From the NCBI GenBank assembly GCA_000149265.1, contig CH003265.1, positions 737,759 to 801,758 on the forward strand: a stretch of 64,000 nt of DNA, written 5' to 3'. The stretch is from Ciona savignyi (lineage: Eukaryota > Chordata > Ascidiacea > Phlebobranchia > Cionidae). The notes below the pieces were generated by a model. It worked only from the letters and a program-made list of their open reading frames with translations, did not search any database and had not been told where the DNA came from. The position numbers and the translations under genes are program-made. Shown here one piece after another: positions 38,401-51,474 of this stretch. Numbering within the stretch: the first letter of the stretch is position 1; every line of letters starts with the position of its first letter.

Positions 38401-41400
38401 ATTTAATTTAAACAAATTTAATTTCTTTAAACATTTAAAAAGAAAAGCATAATGTATAAATTACGAAAATTTTACATGGCTTATTATTAACTATTAAACA
38501 GAATTAGTTACAGCAGTTCGCAATCCTTGAAATATCATATTTTGGGAAATTTAAAATATAACATATGCAGCTTTAACTACAGATGTCAAAACCTATAAAA
38601 TACATTTCCAAATAAAGCATGGTCCTTTAAAATTACTATCTATGTATCATACGCAATGCAATAAGTATGTCAATTAAATCACAGATTTTACCACGCAATA
38701 TTTGAAGAATAAAACAAACAAACACATCACAGATGAGCCATCTGCAAGTGGCATATTGTTAATACGAAGCATGTCTATGATTTATACCACAGGGGACTAA
38801 GCAAGCTAGGTGGTCCTTAATATTTAATAACACGCCGGCTGAAGTCTGCGGCTGCCTCTCTAGGTGAGACATTTGACGGATGATGGGCTGATTAGGTGGA
38901 TTCAAATGGATCGTACCAAATCACAGCAAAAACAATTGGTAAAACACACACAAATAGAACAGTCTGCAATAACTTAAGACGACTAGATATGTGATATTCA
39001 GGAATTAAAATGTCATCATAAGGTATTTTGGACATGGATTAATGTCTATTTTTTGCATAAGGTCAGCTAGGGATAAGAAATTGTTGATTTACATAAACTG
39101 ACCTTGTGTTGTGAGCTTGGCCCCATAACATCCAGTCTGTAGTTGCATAAATTGTGATGCAACGAGCATGGATCCCACGATGCCTTGATCTCAGTGGGAC
39201 TAACTGCCTGCATCTTCAAGTTCTTTATTTCACCTGCAACAAATGCGACAACATTAAGTAAAATTACTTAAGCAATTCACTTTCAACACTTAAGGCATTC
39301 TGTCACAGATAAAAATACTTAAACTGTTCTATTACAAGAGGTGTTAAGAAGATTGATGATATCTTATTATACATATGTATATATAAATAATATATATATA
39401 TGCCTATTTTATTAAATTGTATTAATACATTCTCTCTATATATATATATATATATTCCATACTTCACATATAAAATTAAGTATGGAAAATGATGTATAAA
39501 TTGCCCATTTATTATACAATACAGGTTACATGTACCGTTAGTACCATCCTTTCAAGATACACCCTAAATCTGCATAGTGTATTATAGCCAGCCATTAAAA
39601 CTAGAAATCCTTTTTAATTTAATTGAGACATTAATACCATATACGATTCATTTCACAAAACGAAGGGATTAAATTTTGCAACCCCAGTTAACTAATCAAT
39701 TAAATGAATTTATTGCACACATTTTGCAGATTACAAGCAAAAACTGTAGTGTACATGCAATAAAATGACAAAACATTAAAAAAGTATTGACATAAACAAA
39801 ACAATTAACAGAGCAAAACCGGTACCCGTAGTGGAGTGGATGTAAACAAACACTTTCAAAGCATGCAGAATGAAAATCAATAGACTTAAATTTACTTTAA
39901 TCCACGGATTAAATCCAGCCTGCGCTGTTTGTGATCCATAAAGTAATCGGGTCGTGCAAATAGCGAGAGCAATAAACACAATTTACAAACCACCTGACCA
40001 ACTTTTACTTTCCTCACAACATACCTTTCGGCCATAATGCAGGTTTATTTAAAAGCTATGCAAAAAAAAACAAAACAAGAGCGGTACAACTAGAGAACAA
40101 AATTGGACTACCTAAATTAATATAAGGGTATAATACAGTAAATACCGTATACCAAATATACATGTATAATTATCAACTCTCAAACAAAAATAGCGTTTTA
40201 ATACAATTTAATAAAATAGGAATATTCATTGGCTGTGTATAAGTTGCCTTTTTTTATTAATGTAAAATGTTTTATTAATGTTTTTTTTCTCAGAGTCTTA
40301 CTGATATAAATAAAATGAAATTTACTTACAGGCAGCGCAGGTTTGGACGGTTAGGTTCAAGTTGCGACTGATGGGGGAGATAAATGACAACACCTCGCTT
40401 GAATTACCGGTGCCGGCATTGTTATAAGGGATCACCTTTACTTTGATTAGATGTGACTCACTTACATTGAACACAACTGAGCTAGACGCTGTGTCCAACA
40501 CCTCAATGCTGTGAATAGGATTAGATTTCACACTCTGGATTAAGTAAGTAGGCCGTGGCAAAGAAACGTGCAAGTTAGTTTAGATCAAAGTTTTTTGGCT
40601 CTGTGGTCGTGGTTCTTTGTTAACGCTTGATATGTGCAAACGAGTGCTTTACTTCAGGAAAAATGTTGCTAATTACTAAATAGAAGCATTCGGTATTTTA
40701 ATAATTATAGTTTACCAGACTGCTTTACAGTGTTTTATATATTTTCATGGTATTCATGTCACATATGTATATACAACTTTTTATTGTTATGTTGGATTAA
40801 AAACTGCCAAAACAACAACTTAAAATAGAACTTACTTTGTAAGTTTTGCATCAAAAACGAAAACTTTAAATCTGATTCCACCATTCTCATTGTGGTAGGA
40901 CCATGTGAGATTGGCGCACCTAAAAACAACACAACTTTTGTTGGGACAGCGACAAAAAGCCAAAAATAACTTACCCCGGTGGGGAATCGCGAACGGCAAG
41001 GTGACTTGGTCCTTGGATAATACCCTGTGGTGTATTGATTCCTGATGTCTCGAAAAATGATTGATGTATTGTGTCTGCAAGTAGATGGGACGGGCATTCA
41101 TTTTTAATGAAGCAATTTTTGTTAAAAGGAATCTCGATAAAAATTGGAACAGATTTATATACTGACCTGTAGGAAGAATGGCAATAACACGTCGATTTTG
41201 CACAATGCCTGACATAGTCTTAACAAAGCATTGTAATGTAGTTGGTTGGTTCACTTTAAACTGAATGCTGCCATCCTTAAAAAGTAAAATGAGTTACATT
41301 GGGTGTGAACTTACCAGTGCATAACAAAGCTAACTTCCCTTAAAAGAGATTGAATTCTACTTCCATAAAATATTAAATGAAATGGGATACCAGTGATTCT

Positions 41401-44400
41401 AGATTCGCTACAATTTAATTATCAGGTATAATAGAAACAGGTGTGTTTGGATATAAAGTGTCTTGAACTGTTATTAACTACCTAGGTGGCATATAGGGCT
41501 TGTTGCAATTTACTTAGCTAGGTATGTTGGGGTAGTAGGGTATGTAATGCTTACTTGGTTTTCAATGGCCGAAGCATTTTGTAAAGTTAAACCGTCTGCC
41601 AACCAAATAATCCTTTTTCCCGGTGAATTGGATATATTACACGGAACCAAAATAGTCTGATTTTGGAAGGCAAGGATTGGTGAATAATTGAATTCTTTCA
41701 AATTTGGCGGGTCTGTAACCAATACAAACTTAATTATGTTAATGCTTTCGACCTAAGTTGATAAAATAAACTTATTGCATAAATAATTTATTTAATCCTT
41801 GTGTCCACAAATGCGACTTAAAAGCAAAAGCTGGTATTCGATACTGCAGGATACAAAATGTCAGATCATATTCTGACAATTTAAAATTCCAATTTGGAAT
41901 TGAAAACAAGCTTCAACTTAAAACGCAATTTTCTAGGTTGTAAAACCAAGCCGCAGAAAATTGGGTTACAAAAGCGATATTAATATTTAATTTGGTCCTG
42001 AAAAGCGACGCAGAAAACTACGTAACTTAAACAGCTACACCACAAAGGCGATAGGATCCACATATGTCATTAAATAATCAATCAAATCATAAACACCTGC
42101 GACGTCTAGTACTGCTGTTGTGTTCACTCTGCCAATAACATTACTAGCACCACAAGTATATTGACCATAATCAGAAATTGTAGCATTTTTTATCACCAAT
42201 CCACCTTGTCCAATTTGGAAGATATTATTGCTGTATTAAAACAGTAATTTAGAAAATTGACTGGTTACTACGAATTAAATTCTCTATGCAAAATTATTAT
42301 GCTATAGAAAAGATCAATACAAATATGGTCAAAGAAGTAAAAACCAGTAAACTCAACTAAACACAAAATTGCAATGAAATGGAATAGAAAGTATGAGAAT
42401 TAAAATTAATTTGTAAAAATAATTGGTAATTTACTGTTGTGCAACAGATAGACAGATGGTGCATGAAACAGTTTGACTGTAATTAATTTACTGGTAAACA
42501 AAACTAGTCAGATGATCCATTTATATAGATGTAGAAACACAAAGTGACATATTACTGCAAAAGCTATTGCAACTACAGTTATTTATATACATATTTTTCA
42601 AATATTTCTTAACAATGGGAATGTCATTTTTAGAGATGTTAGACAGATCATTGCCCAATACTACATAAGCCTTCAGTCATTTCATCTGTGTGCCAATAAG
42701 CAAGAGGATAAAGGGGATTTGAGTTTCAAAGCAATGCCGTATCCTACAGTGTAACAGTACGACACATCAGTGCTCAATACTGTGCCAGAATGTCATAAAT
42801 GCCAGGATCAAATAGCATTACCTGAAATTGAGATTTTTTCCTCCTTTCAGCCATGTAATTTTGGGATTAGGGAAACCATCGGCAAAGCAATCAAAGTATA
42901 CTGACATACCGACCACTGTGCTGGTATTTACCGGTCTTCGGAGCAATTTTGGAAGACTCTGTTCTTGTGTTGTATCTTAAGAAAAGGGTTTTATATTTAA
43001 AAATATGTCTTGATTAAGCAGAATTCTAGACAATTGAAACAGCTTAAAAAGCAATAATAAACTATATTTAAAAATATGTGAATTAAAAAAATAGGAATAG
43101 TATAAAAGTGTAAATTATGCAAAAATTTAAAACAATTAACTCACTTGGCAAGATAATCAGCATCGCTTTTGAGCTTCTTCTTGATTTGGCTATATTTGAC
43201 ACACTGCAGTGGTAATTTCCCATGTCCATTTCACTTGCGTTTTTTACTTCAAGTTCACCATTTGGCAAAATTATTACACTGCTAAATCTACGAGATAGAA
43301 TTTCAGCACTAACAAAGGAATTGTTCCCAAGGAGAATGTTGTTTTTGAACCAGGTAGTAACAGGTGTTGGAATGGCATTTGGTATCTTACAAATAAAACG
43401 ATGTGACTCGCCAACCATAATAGAGGTAGATAAAGGTTGAACTGAAAATGGCCCAAGCACTGAAATAAAAAATAGTTTTAATGTAATGGTACCATAAGTT
43501 TAAATTAACTGAAAACCTAACCTAATGGTAGTACCTCAAAGAGTTAAAATATGAAAATATTTTTATTTAATTGCACTGATTTTTGATGTTAATTTTGAGC
43601 TAAAGATGGCATCAATTATGTAGCAAAATTGCATGCAAAATGTTCATATATTTAATCATATTGGTTTTCATGTTTTAAACAAAATCAATCTGTCCCATTA
43701 ACTGTGTGTTTCAAAGAAAATAAAATTTTGGGTTTAATTTATAACAGCATCTTAGTTTGCCACAAACTTCATTGTCACAATCAAATTAAGTTTTTTTTTA
43801 ATTTACCTGCTACAGTGACTGAAGCAATGCGGCTCTGGACCCACGTTGATTTGTGCTTAACTTTACATGAATATAATCCAGAATCTGAAATGCCCGGTCG
43901 ATTTATGGGCTCGGCAATCCACAAAACTCCCGTTTTCAAGTAAAGTTTTTCTCCCAAAGATATTAGAAAATGAGATGACTTTGCCATCTTTTGCCCACGT
44001 TACGGAGCGGGAGTTCACATCGTCTTTTGAGATGTTGTGGCAAGATGTGGGATGAAGACAATCGAGTAGAAGTGATTGATCTCTGGCGATCAAAACATCC
44101 AAAGGTTGATCCAAGCATTGTGATGTCACACATACAGCATCTGGAAAATATAGAAATTGTTGAACAGAATAGTAATTAACGGTTCAATTAAATTAAAACT
44201 AAATAGGCAGAGATAAAATTCCAAATAACATTAAATAAAAAATTGAAGTATTTACTCCTCATACACTTGTAAGTTTAATGAGTATTAATAGGCCTAATAT
44301 ATGGAACCACATAGAATTCTTCACCACCCTGAAAGACTTAACTTACCTTGCAAAAATAAAAGAAAACAAACTCCACAAAATAAAGTCCAAGAAAACATGG

Positions 44401-44416
44401 TGCAGTAACTTTTCAT
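25394..44416 (-). CDS. Netrin/RGM receptor of the DCC/Neogenin family
   Basis: Axon-guidance and adhesion receptor. Exons (high to low): 44416-44347, 44140-43807, 43459-43145, 42975-42822, 42230-42097, 41712-41555, 41275-41167, 41074-40975, 40919-40836, 40532-40330, 39233-39103, 38384-38258, 37481-37287, 36304-36194, 35751-35560, 35257-35162, 34848-34736, 30698-30521, 30121-30017, 29516-29304, 28101-27987, 27475-27225, 26912-26811, 25987-25923, 25489-25394; about 1249 residues. Order: signal peptide, four Ig domains (SDSGLYSC and MDMGNYHC mark the second cysteines), six FNIII domains, TM near 1049-1071 (MIIGGVALLVISVVVIATLVV), and a 170-residue tail. FNIII 6 (GSPPTDLTV, WQPPEEPNGELN, LTLDTQYYIKALARNPMG) is strikingly Neogenin-like. 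The tail ends in SELADVEDFVRGMKS, resembling the DCC/Neogenin P3 helix. Intron phases agree at all junctions, but exon 2 has one base too many (see findings). Confidence 0.93.
28215..28445 (-). repeat. SINE-like repeat in a Neogenin-type gene intron
   Basis: Same family as the copy at 22060: GTACCGGAGATATTGGACTG, then TAGTAGAACCCATTAATACG, then the B-box-like core in reverse. It has diverged by many substitutions. Confidence 0.55.
31567..32957 (+). CDS. Secreted leucine-rich-repeat protein, nested on the opposite strand of the Neogenin-type gene
   Basis: Two exons, 31567-32291 and 32504-32957, phase 2 at the junction, 392 residues. A signal peptide (VVCFVFLFCGFTLAQ) is followed by an N-terminal LRR cap (CPRMCTCDYYASTHTINC, then LPDDIPEWTTEL). 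About eight LRRs follow, for example LKFVNLRGNKLRSLP, LEILNLNDNKFQSI, LVTLNLDENIISSI and LRVVDISHNLI. A C-terminal LRR cap closes it (NPWRCDCRLRSL ... ARCAHPS). The chain stops soon after the cap (LLHCEE), with no transmembrane helix and no GPI-type tail, so it is probably secreted. The whole gene lies in the 4-kb intron between 30698 and 34736 of the receptor gene, antisense to it. No specific family member could be named; small LRR proteins of this layout bind matrix or receptor ectodomains. The intron holds a (TA)n tract at about 32360-32400. Confidence 0.88.
32360..32402. repeat. (TA)n microsatellite
   Basis: About 21 TA units in the single intron of the LRR gene. Similar short TA tracts occur at 13318-13335 and 39438-39455. 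Confidence 0.9.
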
Positions 44417-45864
44417 TATGGTAGTGCAAAAGTTCAATAAACAGTAGGCTACAATTCAGTTTTCCAATACACAGACACTGGCAAGACCCTTCTTACATCG
44501 ACTTTATCATTTAATCTGAACACAAAATACTTTACTACCTTCACATTGATTCCACTCTGTAATGTACCATAGTTAAATCATGTTTGAAAAACCGGACCGA
44601 TGTAACATTTAAATGTGACGGCCTGAAGCCACGATATTTATGACTTGGTAACTCAGCGGTTGCATTGTGCAAATGACGATCCGACTACCAACTAACGTTG
44701 CTAAATGAAAGTTTTAGAAAACGCCTGCCAGCAATTGTCATTCAGATATTTAACAATGGCACGAGTAATTTCAACGTCTACCCTCCGGGCATGGTCTAGA
44801 AACATATTTGTCAGACACTTAAGAGATTTTATTTATATCTGCGGTCAATTCATTTCCATATTCTTTTTCGGATCAGAAAACATATAATCTCTGCTCAAGA
44901 AACTTCATGTGCTAAGCATATCGAATATAAAAAATAATCTACACAGCTCTGGACCGCCACAACCCCTTTCAACACAAAATGCTGCTGGAGACAGGACGCA
45001 ATGCAAAACCCGGAGCGAATGAAAACATTGAAGTTGGTTTTACTACGCCATCGAATTTGCGATAGGACGAGTTTGCGGGTTTTCGAGTGGGGACTTTTTA
45101 TTTTGTAACGTTAATATTAGTAATTCTATATTTAAAAAACTAACAACTTTATTTTGTTGGTAATATATTTACGCTATAACAGTATAACAATAATTAAGGA
45201 AGTAATTAAACACTAGCAGGAAGCAATAGGCTTTCAAATTTTGTTCACTAGAAATATGCATATTAAGACAATAATCGAGAGAATTATAATTATGTTATTC
45301 GATGTTATTCAGTTACCTTTTACCAACGTATATATTTTTACACAAAAGAAGTTCTTATATTGATTTGCGAATACACAAAGCTTTACTCTATTTTGGTTTA
45401 AATTGAGTGGTTAAAGTGAATGTTAAATTTAGATGTTAGAGGGCGCTACAACGGCGCAATAGTTTCGTAGAATGTTTTCCCGGTCCATTTTTTTGTCAAA
45501 TCAACGGTCTGTTCACGTTTGTGTTAAGAATCTCAGTAGGCTACTATCTGTGATATCTGTTAAACCATAGGTACTTTGGCCTAACTCTCTTTGATCGCAG
45601 TGACGACTCTCGCTAGCTTTATAGATGACGAGGTTTTATAAATACTGTGTTTAATGAAATATTACATTTTTGGGAGGTATGAAATGCATTTTTTGGCCGT
45701 ATGGTTTTCCGTGCATCCTATGAAAAAAAAGTAGATTATCCTATCAGAAATATCAGAAAATTACGCTTATTTAAAAGGATATACTAGAGAGGTACGCGTG
45801 TTTATTCCTGGTTACGAAAAAGTTAAAAAAGTATAGGATATAATATGCATGTTTATCCGTCGAG

Positions 45865-46035
45865 TCCACCGTCAGGTTACCGGAGTTATTGCAGTGTGTT
45901 GTGTATGATTCAGACGATCCTTCAATTTGGTAGAACCCAATAATTCAGTGGGTTAAGGCAATCGACTCGCTAACCAACAGTTTTAAACCTCCCAGCATTT
46001 GGATTAAAGTCGAAGCACGAACCCACCAAACTATT
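45865..46035 (-). repeat. SINE-like repeat, reverse orientation
   Basis: GGTTACCGGAGTTATTGCAG, then ATTTGGTAGAACCCAATAAT and the inverted B-box-like core match the other copies. The 5' part has diverged. Confidence 0.55.
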
Positions 46036-46898
46036 ATGTCGCGCGCACCATCGTAAAATTCAATGAAAAGACATCAATAACTGATAAGTTAAATAACAGC
46101 ATAACTCGTCTGGTCGTCTTGCGTAATACGAACGAGCTAACCTGCCAGACATTCGACCATGGTTGGTTAATTTGGATTAAAAACTCTTACAGACATTATT
46201 TAAAGCTTTTTAAGGTGAATGCTATTCATTTTGTGACAGTTTAATGTGCAGAATCGTTGTGAGGCCGACCGAACGCACGGAGTTTTGTTTTGTGTAAAAT
46301 GCAATGTTATGTCTTGTCTACAACAACAAAAGGTTTGACACTTGTATGGAAACGTAGCTTTTTCCTAAGTATTATTATCTCTTTGCATCTCTTTTCACCG
46401 GCAAAATTGAACTATTTTTGCACACTGAAATCACATTTATGTTTTAGCATACGTTGATTTAACTTGTCAAACAAATGCTCTAGCAAATTATACAACCTTT
46501 ACCAGGGGATTTCCCTGAAATTCAACCGGATTGTGTTACTTTCGGCGTATACCAAGCATTGATTCCGTAATAAAGCAGTTATGTATATTTTGAATTGTTG
46601 TTTTTTAGTCAAAAACATGAATTTTAGTTTATACAGACCAGTTGTATGGCGACCGTTGTTTGATGTTTATATTTATGTTTTAAAATTTCCGAAATCTGGC
46701 AGTTTTGTAAATTCGAAAGTAGGTTTATATCTGTTCATCAGGTTAATGTGTAATTAAGTTTACTGTTATAAAGTATAAATCACATCTACAGTAAACTGCA
46801 ATGTCTCAAAGTGGTCCAGAACATTAAGCTATTCTGTTAGTAAACTCGCAGCACTCCAGCCCAGCAGAGTTACGCGTAATACTGACAATACTTGCGTC

Positions 46899-46974
46899 AC
46901 GACTGACGTCATAATAAGTGCAGAGACATTATAGGACGACTGACGTCATGATAAATTGCAGAGACATTATAATT
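46899..46974. promoter_or_regulatory. Tandem 38-bp units each containing a palindromic CRE
   Basis: ACGACTGACGTCATAATAAG and ACGACTGACGTCATGATAAA begin two adjacent units that both continue GCAGAGACATTATA. Each holds TGACGTCA, the full CREB/ATF site. They lie about 750 bases upstream of the TNFR-like gene. Confidence 0.5.
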
Positions 46975-47716
46975 ATAGTGGGCACTCAACAGCGGTTTTA
47001 AAAATAGTGATCGTTCATACGTATACTTGGTTGACACTCTCCATAGTTTACCGATTTCTTTTTCAATCCATATCTTTTGTGGAGTTTAGTTTAAGACCTA
47101 TGAATTGTGTTTACATCGACGCCAAAGGACACTCGAAAAACAAAATAAGTTTTTTCTGTACTATCTTAGGTTTTATGGTCGCGTCTGTTTTGCCAAATTG
47201 TTTTAATTTAAATTTTAGAGGTGCTGTACTAAATTTTACGAATAGTTAGTTTAGTTAGTTTATTCATTTTTTGCCCCAGTATTAAAAAATGGCAAACGAA
47301 TCAAATCATGACACAAGAACAGGAAAGGCGGCAAAACAAACAGTTGTTATAACATGTCATTAAAAAAGGATATAATTTAATAAATATAACGGACGCGGCA
47401 GCCAAACCCAATAGTGTACGTTAAAATCTGACAAATGTCGTTTTACTGTTTTTTTTGTATGTTTTTACTAAAGTGTTTGATCGTTTAAATATATTTACAG
47501 GAAATGAAAACAAAACTGAATAAATTAGGCTCGAACCGGATTGAACCAAGGCAAGATTAAATCAACACAGGGTATAACCCGCATATTGGTTCATTCCCGT
47601 ATGAGTTGAATCCCGGGCTGCTGATGGTTTAATCTCATGCGGATTGTACCCGTGTGGGTTTATTCATATATAATATCTATATTAATGAAGATAAAAACTC
47701 TTGACAGATAAAGATA

Positions 47717-50589
47717 ATGACTTGCTTTTTGATTTCTCTGTTGTCTTCACTGGCCATTTTGTCAAGCACCACTGTAGTAAGTATATAGTTTTATAAAACT
47801 ACAGTACATGCCTACGTATAAGTAGCAGTATTACTGACACTAGGCATTGGTTTCATGGATGCACGTTTACACTTGGCGCAATCAACTGACTTTAGTCTGT
47901 CATATATTGTCAATCCAAAGTTTCACCCACATTTGGAAGGCAGAATATTCTCCCAGTATTTATGGGAGATTCCTCTTTTCAGGGATACTGCACAAACGGG
48001 GGAGCAAACATAATCATAGATAATAAATTGGTCATCTGCGGAAAATGCCCAAAAGACAACTTTCTCGAAAATCGAAGCTGCGTTGCATGCCCGGAGCTAC
48101 ACTATACGGAGTACGAAGGGATTTTCACCTCGTGTACAGAGTAGGAACAATTTTATATATTTCTGTTAGACAACCCCCTCCAAATAAAGGATTGCCGTGG
48201 CCTAACGGCGAGATAAAATATCTTGGCATTGTATTTCCTATTGGTCGCAACAACAATGGTCGAGATCTTTTTAATATTAATACGACGAAACCTGTAAATA
48301 AAATCAAAACGCTGTTAAATAATTGGGCCTCTCGAACCTTGACTCTACTTGGCAAACTAACTGTGATAAAATCCTTAGTCATACCGACACTGACGTACAA
48401 ACTAAGTGTAATACCTACGCCACCACCTAGGGACTTCTTAAAAAACCTAAACAAAGCATTTTTCACTTCATATGTGGGTCCAAATGCGAACGCATCAAGA
48501 TAACCACGCTATGTAGAGACATTGGTGAGGGAGGGACAAAAATGCTTGATATTGACGCCTATATTTTGGCATTGCAAGCAAAATGGATAAAAAACTTACT
48601 AAACCGGACTACCACGCAGCCTGGAAAGACGTGGAAAATGTATATTATAGTAAAGCGGCATTAGCAGCAACGCTGCAGCACAAGTTACGGGAAACGTCCA
48701 ACGACATCGTCCGGCTATTCCCCTTGCGCGCGCTTGGGACCACGGCAGTAGCGGTTAGACGTGTATACTCCAGCGGAACTCGCCTTGATCGCATTAACGA
48801 CCCTTGCTACCTCTGGTTAAACCCAAATATCAAATTCCGCAATAGAACATTCTACACTGTGGACTTGGCAGAGCCCGGGGTAACCAACTACTCACAAATT
48901 ATTAACACCGAGGGTAACTATATGAGCTTTAAGAAGTTACGGAAAGCTTATTCGATAACTGATACATTAGACAATTTTACAGAATTTAACAAATTAATCC
49001 ATGCCGTGCCGGAAGCTTGGGATCAAGGCGATACACAAAGCCCAAGTAAGACCGATTATTTCACCAAATTGTTTGACTTGAAAAGTTAAAAGGTTACCAA
49101 ACAACCAAATCAATATATAACGATGTTATCGCAGCTAGCGCAACAACCTCCATAAAATCGCAGGAAAAATGGGCGCGCTTGCTCGATATGACCATCGAAA
49201 ATTGGGGACAAATTTACTGTAATAATTATTTTTGTACCTTAGCTAATCGGTACCGCTCCTTTCAAATTAAACTAAATAACAGAGCTATAGTAACCAATGA
49301 TAAATTATATCGTTTGGGATTCNNNNNNNNNNNNNNNNNNNNNNNNNNNNNNNNNNNNNNNNNNNNNNNNNNNNNNNNNNNNNNNNNNNNNNNNNNNNNN
49401 NNNNNNNNNNNNNNNNNNNNNNGAAGATCGAACCAGAAACCTTTAACCCACCTATTCTATTTGCCCCAAAATCACTGCTTATTGGAACAATGTCAAAAAC
49501 TGGTTAAGCGCGGCATTTCGTAGACCATAAAGCCTAACTCCACAAAATTGTCTCTTTGGTATTGTCAACAATTGCGTCATCTACTGTATGTTATTATGTG
49601 CAAGATTCTGTATATACAGAGGGAAAACAACAGACACCGTGCCCACGATTCACTCATTCATTAGTGAAGTGGAAGCCCTCAGAAAAAGGGAACTGATAAT
49701 AGCAAAAAATTAAACTAACTAGAATCTTATAACCGTAAATGGACTATACCATTTCAGAGTGAAATGTATTGCTGTATTTTTGTGTTGTTGTCCGTTCATC
49801 ATATTTTCTCCAAATAAAATATTTCATAATGCAAAAAAAATAAATACAGCATTACTGGGTGATATTTGTCACTTAATACAATTCTACAGGTATTCTGAAA
49901 TTAAAGTAAGACGTGATTATAAAAAAGTTTTGAACCCACAATGAAAAATAGGTAAATGTATGGATCACGTTAACCTTTTGGCCACACGACTTTATATCTA
50001 ACCTTTTTTATCGAGCAGCAATATCGACGGTGTGATTCTTTCGCCGCCAACTACATTAAGAGCTGTCGTGGACCCACACATCGAACACCCAACCAACGCC
50101 TCATACACAAACCCAGCCAGCAACACGACGCACACTTCACCATCGCTTCAAGCACAAACCCAACCAGCAATAACGGAATATACAACCGAAGCTGGTGTTC
50201 CATCTGTGACTCAGTCGTTGTCCAATGACGCAACGACAGGGAACACGCTGCGTGTACCTGCAGAAAAAATGTCTTACTCTTGGGTTATTGGAGGTTCAAT
50301 TGTGTTTGTCATACTAATTATCATCTTAGGAAAATACCTAAAAGAGAGAGCAGAAGTAAATGAAAATCCCAGTAATAATCCCAATTATATATCTCCCAAT
50401 AATACGCGCAATGGTGGTATCTTAGGAGGATCGCCTAGCGACGTCGACGAAAATTGCGAAAATGAAGATCAACCTCTAAATCCAAATACCTCGGAACGAA
50501 TTGCAATAAGACCTCCGAATGGAAATGCTTCCGACCCGTGGCACGATGACGATGCAAACGGAATCGATACCTACAGAGAGAAAGTCTAA
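47717..50589 (+). CDS. Small type I membrane protein with a single TNFR-like cysteine-rich module
   Basis: Three exons: 47717-47776, 47983-48140, 50019-50589; phases 0 and 2 agree, 262 residues. Exon 1 is a signal peptide (MTCFLISLLSSLAILSSTTV). Exon 2 is a 53-residue module with six cysteines (GYC..ICGKCP..SCVACP..TSC), close in spacing to a TNF-receptor cysteine-rich domain or the related ephrin-receptor-type GCC2 repeat. Exon 3 encodes a Ser/Thr/Pro-rich stalk likely to carry O-glycans, a transmembrane segment (WVIGGSIVFVILIIILG) and a tail of about 85 residues rich in Asn, Asp and Pro. No death domain or clear TRAF-binding motif was seen. A single module is fewer than in most TNF receptors, so membership is tentative. 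The second intron contains a LINE fragment and an N gap. AATAAA at 51234-51239 may be its poly(A) signal. Confidence 0.68.
48150..49735 (+). mobile_element. 5'-truncated, inactive L1/Tx1-like LINE fragment
   Basis: It encodes the C-terminal part of a reverse-transcriptase ORF2: IKYLGIVF, then NNWASRTLTLLGKLTVIKSL, CRDIGEGGTKMLDIDAYILA, LWLNPNIKFRNRTFY, YMSFKKLRKAYSI and RYRSFQIKLNN. The order and motifs are those downstream of the RT core in L1/Tx1 elements. The frame breaks near 48500, 48600 and 49090, and 100 N interrupt it at 49323-49422, so it is dead. It runs in the same direction as the host gene, in its second intron. The exact ends and any target duplication could not be fixed. Confidence 0.82.
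49323..49422. other. Assembly gap (100 N)
   Basis: A run of 100 N within the LINE fragment; its true length is unknown. Confidence 0.99.
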
Positions 50590-51474
50590 TGGGAAGCAAT
50601 ACGTAATACGTTTTGTCATCAGATATCAGAGAATACAAAGGAAAAGCTTAAAGTTGCGGTTGTTGCGTGAACATGTCAAGGACACTTGTTGCTATTATTG
50701 GTGCTTGTTGGTCTGCTAGAAAAAAATGTTGTTTTTGGTACTAGTCTCCAATGATACCTTATGATACACTAACGTTTTTTTATTCTATTGTGCCACAAAG
50801 TAAAGATTTGCAATCGAACAAAAATTATGCATTGTTTGGATTTAGAAAATACGTTTTTTGTCACTCCTGTTGTTTACATGTGTCCATTTTTGACGCTTAG
50901 GCAAATCTGAGTATAGGTCTGAATTTATAGGCCTGGCAGGTTTTTTGACTTTCACTAAGTTGTAAGATTTAAGTCATCAGTTATGTACCAATAAGTTACA
51001 ATTTTATTCTTGTTCCTGTGAATTTAAAAGAATTTTATAAAAACTAAATTTATAGCAAATATTTAACGCAATGTAATTTCCCAAAATATTATGTTCACCT
51101 CCTATTTAAAAATGAACATCTTAAACATATATTGCATCGTATTGTATTGAATATCATATGGCGGTATTATGTTAGAAACTTTGAAATATGTTATTGATGT
51201 TTTCTTGCTGTATAATTAAACTTTTGCGATCGTAATAAAGGAACGAATGTTACACTTTTTCTTGATAACCTGAGGTCCTGAGGCTAGCTCTCAACGTTGT
51301 GTACAAAATGCTTGTGTTAACATTGAGCCGCATAAAAACTCATACAACTTCTCCAAAAACATTACACTATAATCGGTAAGACGAAGTTTACCAGTTCGAA
51401 CGTGTTTGACTCTCTCAAGTCGTGTTACGTCACAATCAATGGCTGTTATAACCGCTGTTTCGCGATAAAATACC
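50590..51474. other. 3' UTR of the TNFR-like gene and start of the 5S array
   Basis: AT-rich, with AATAAA at 51234-51239. From about 51370 the sequence matches the upstream spacer of the 5S units. Confidence 0.6.

Larger units (their letters stand above)
44417..47716. other. Intergenic: likely promoter of the receptor gene (left) and of the TNFR-like gene (right)
   Basis: The receptor and TNFR-like genes diverge from here. No coding exon was established. Contents: a reversed SINE-like copy at about 45865-46035, a tandem pair of CRE-containing units at 46899-46974, and AT-rich sequence. Confidence 0.5.

Noticed and set aside
48045-48503. A fusion frame joining the cysteine-rich exon to reverse-transcriptase sequence
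   Set aside because: It is in a different frame from the cysteine module; the donor at 48141 and matching phase of the exon at 50019 explain the gene without it.
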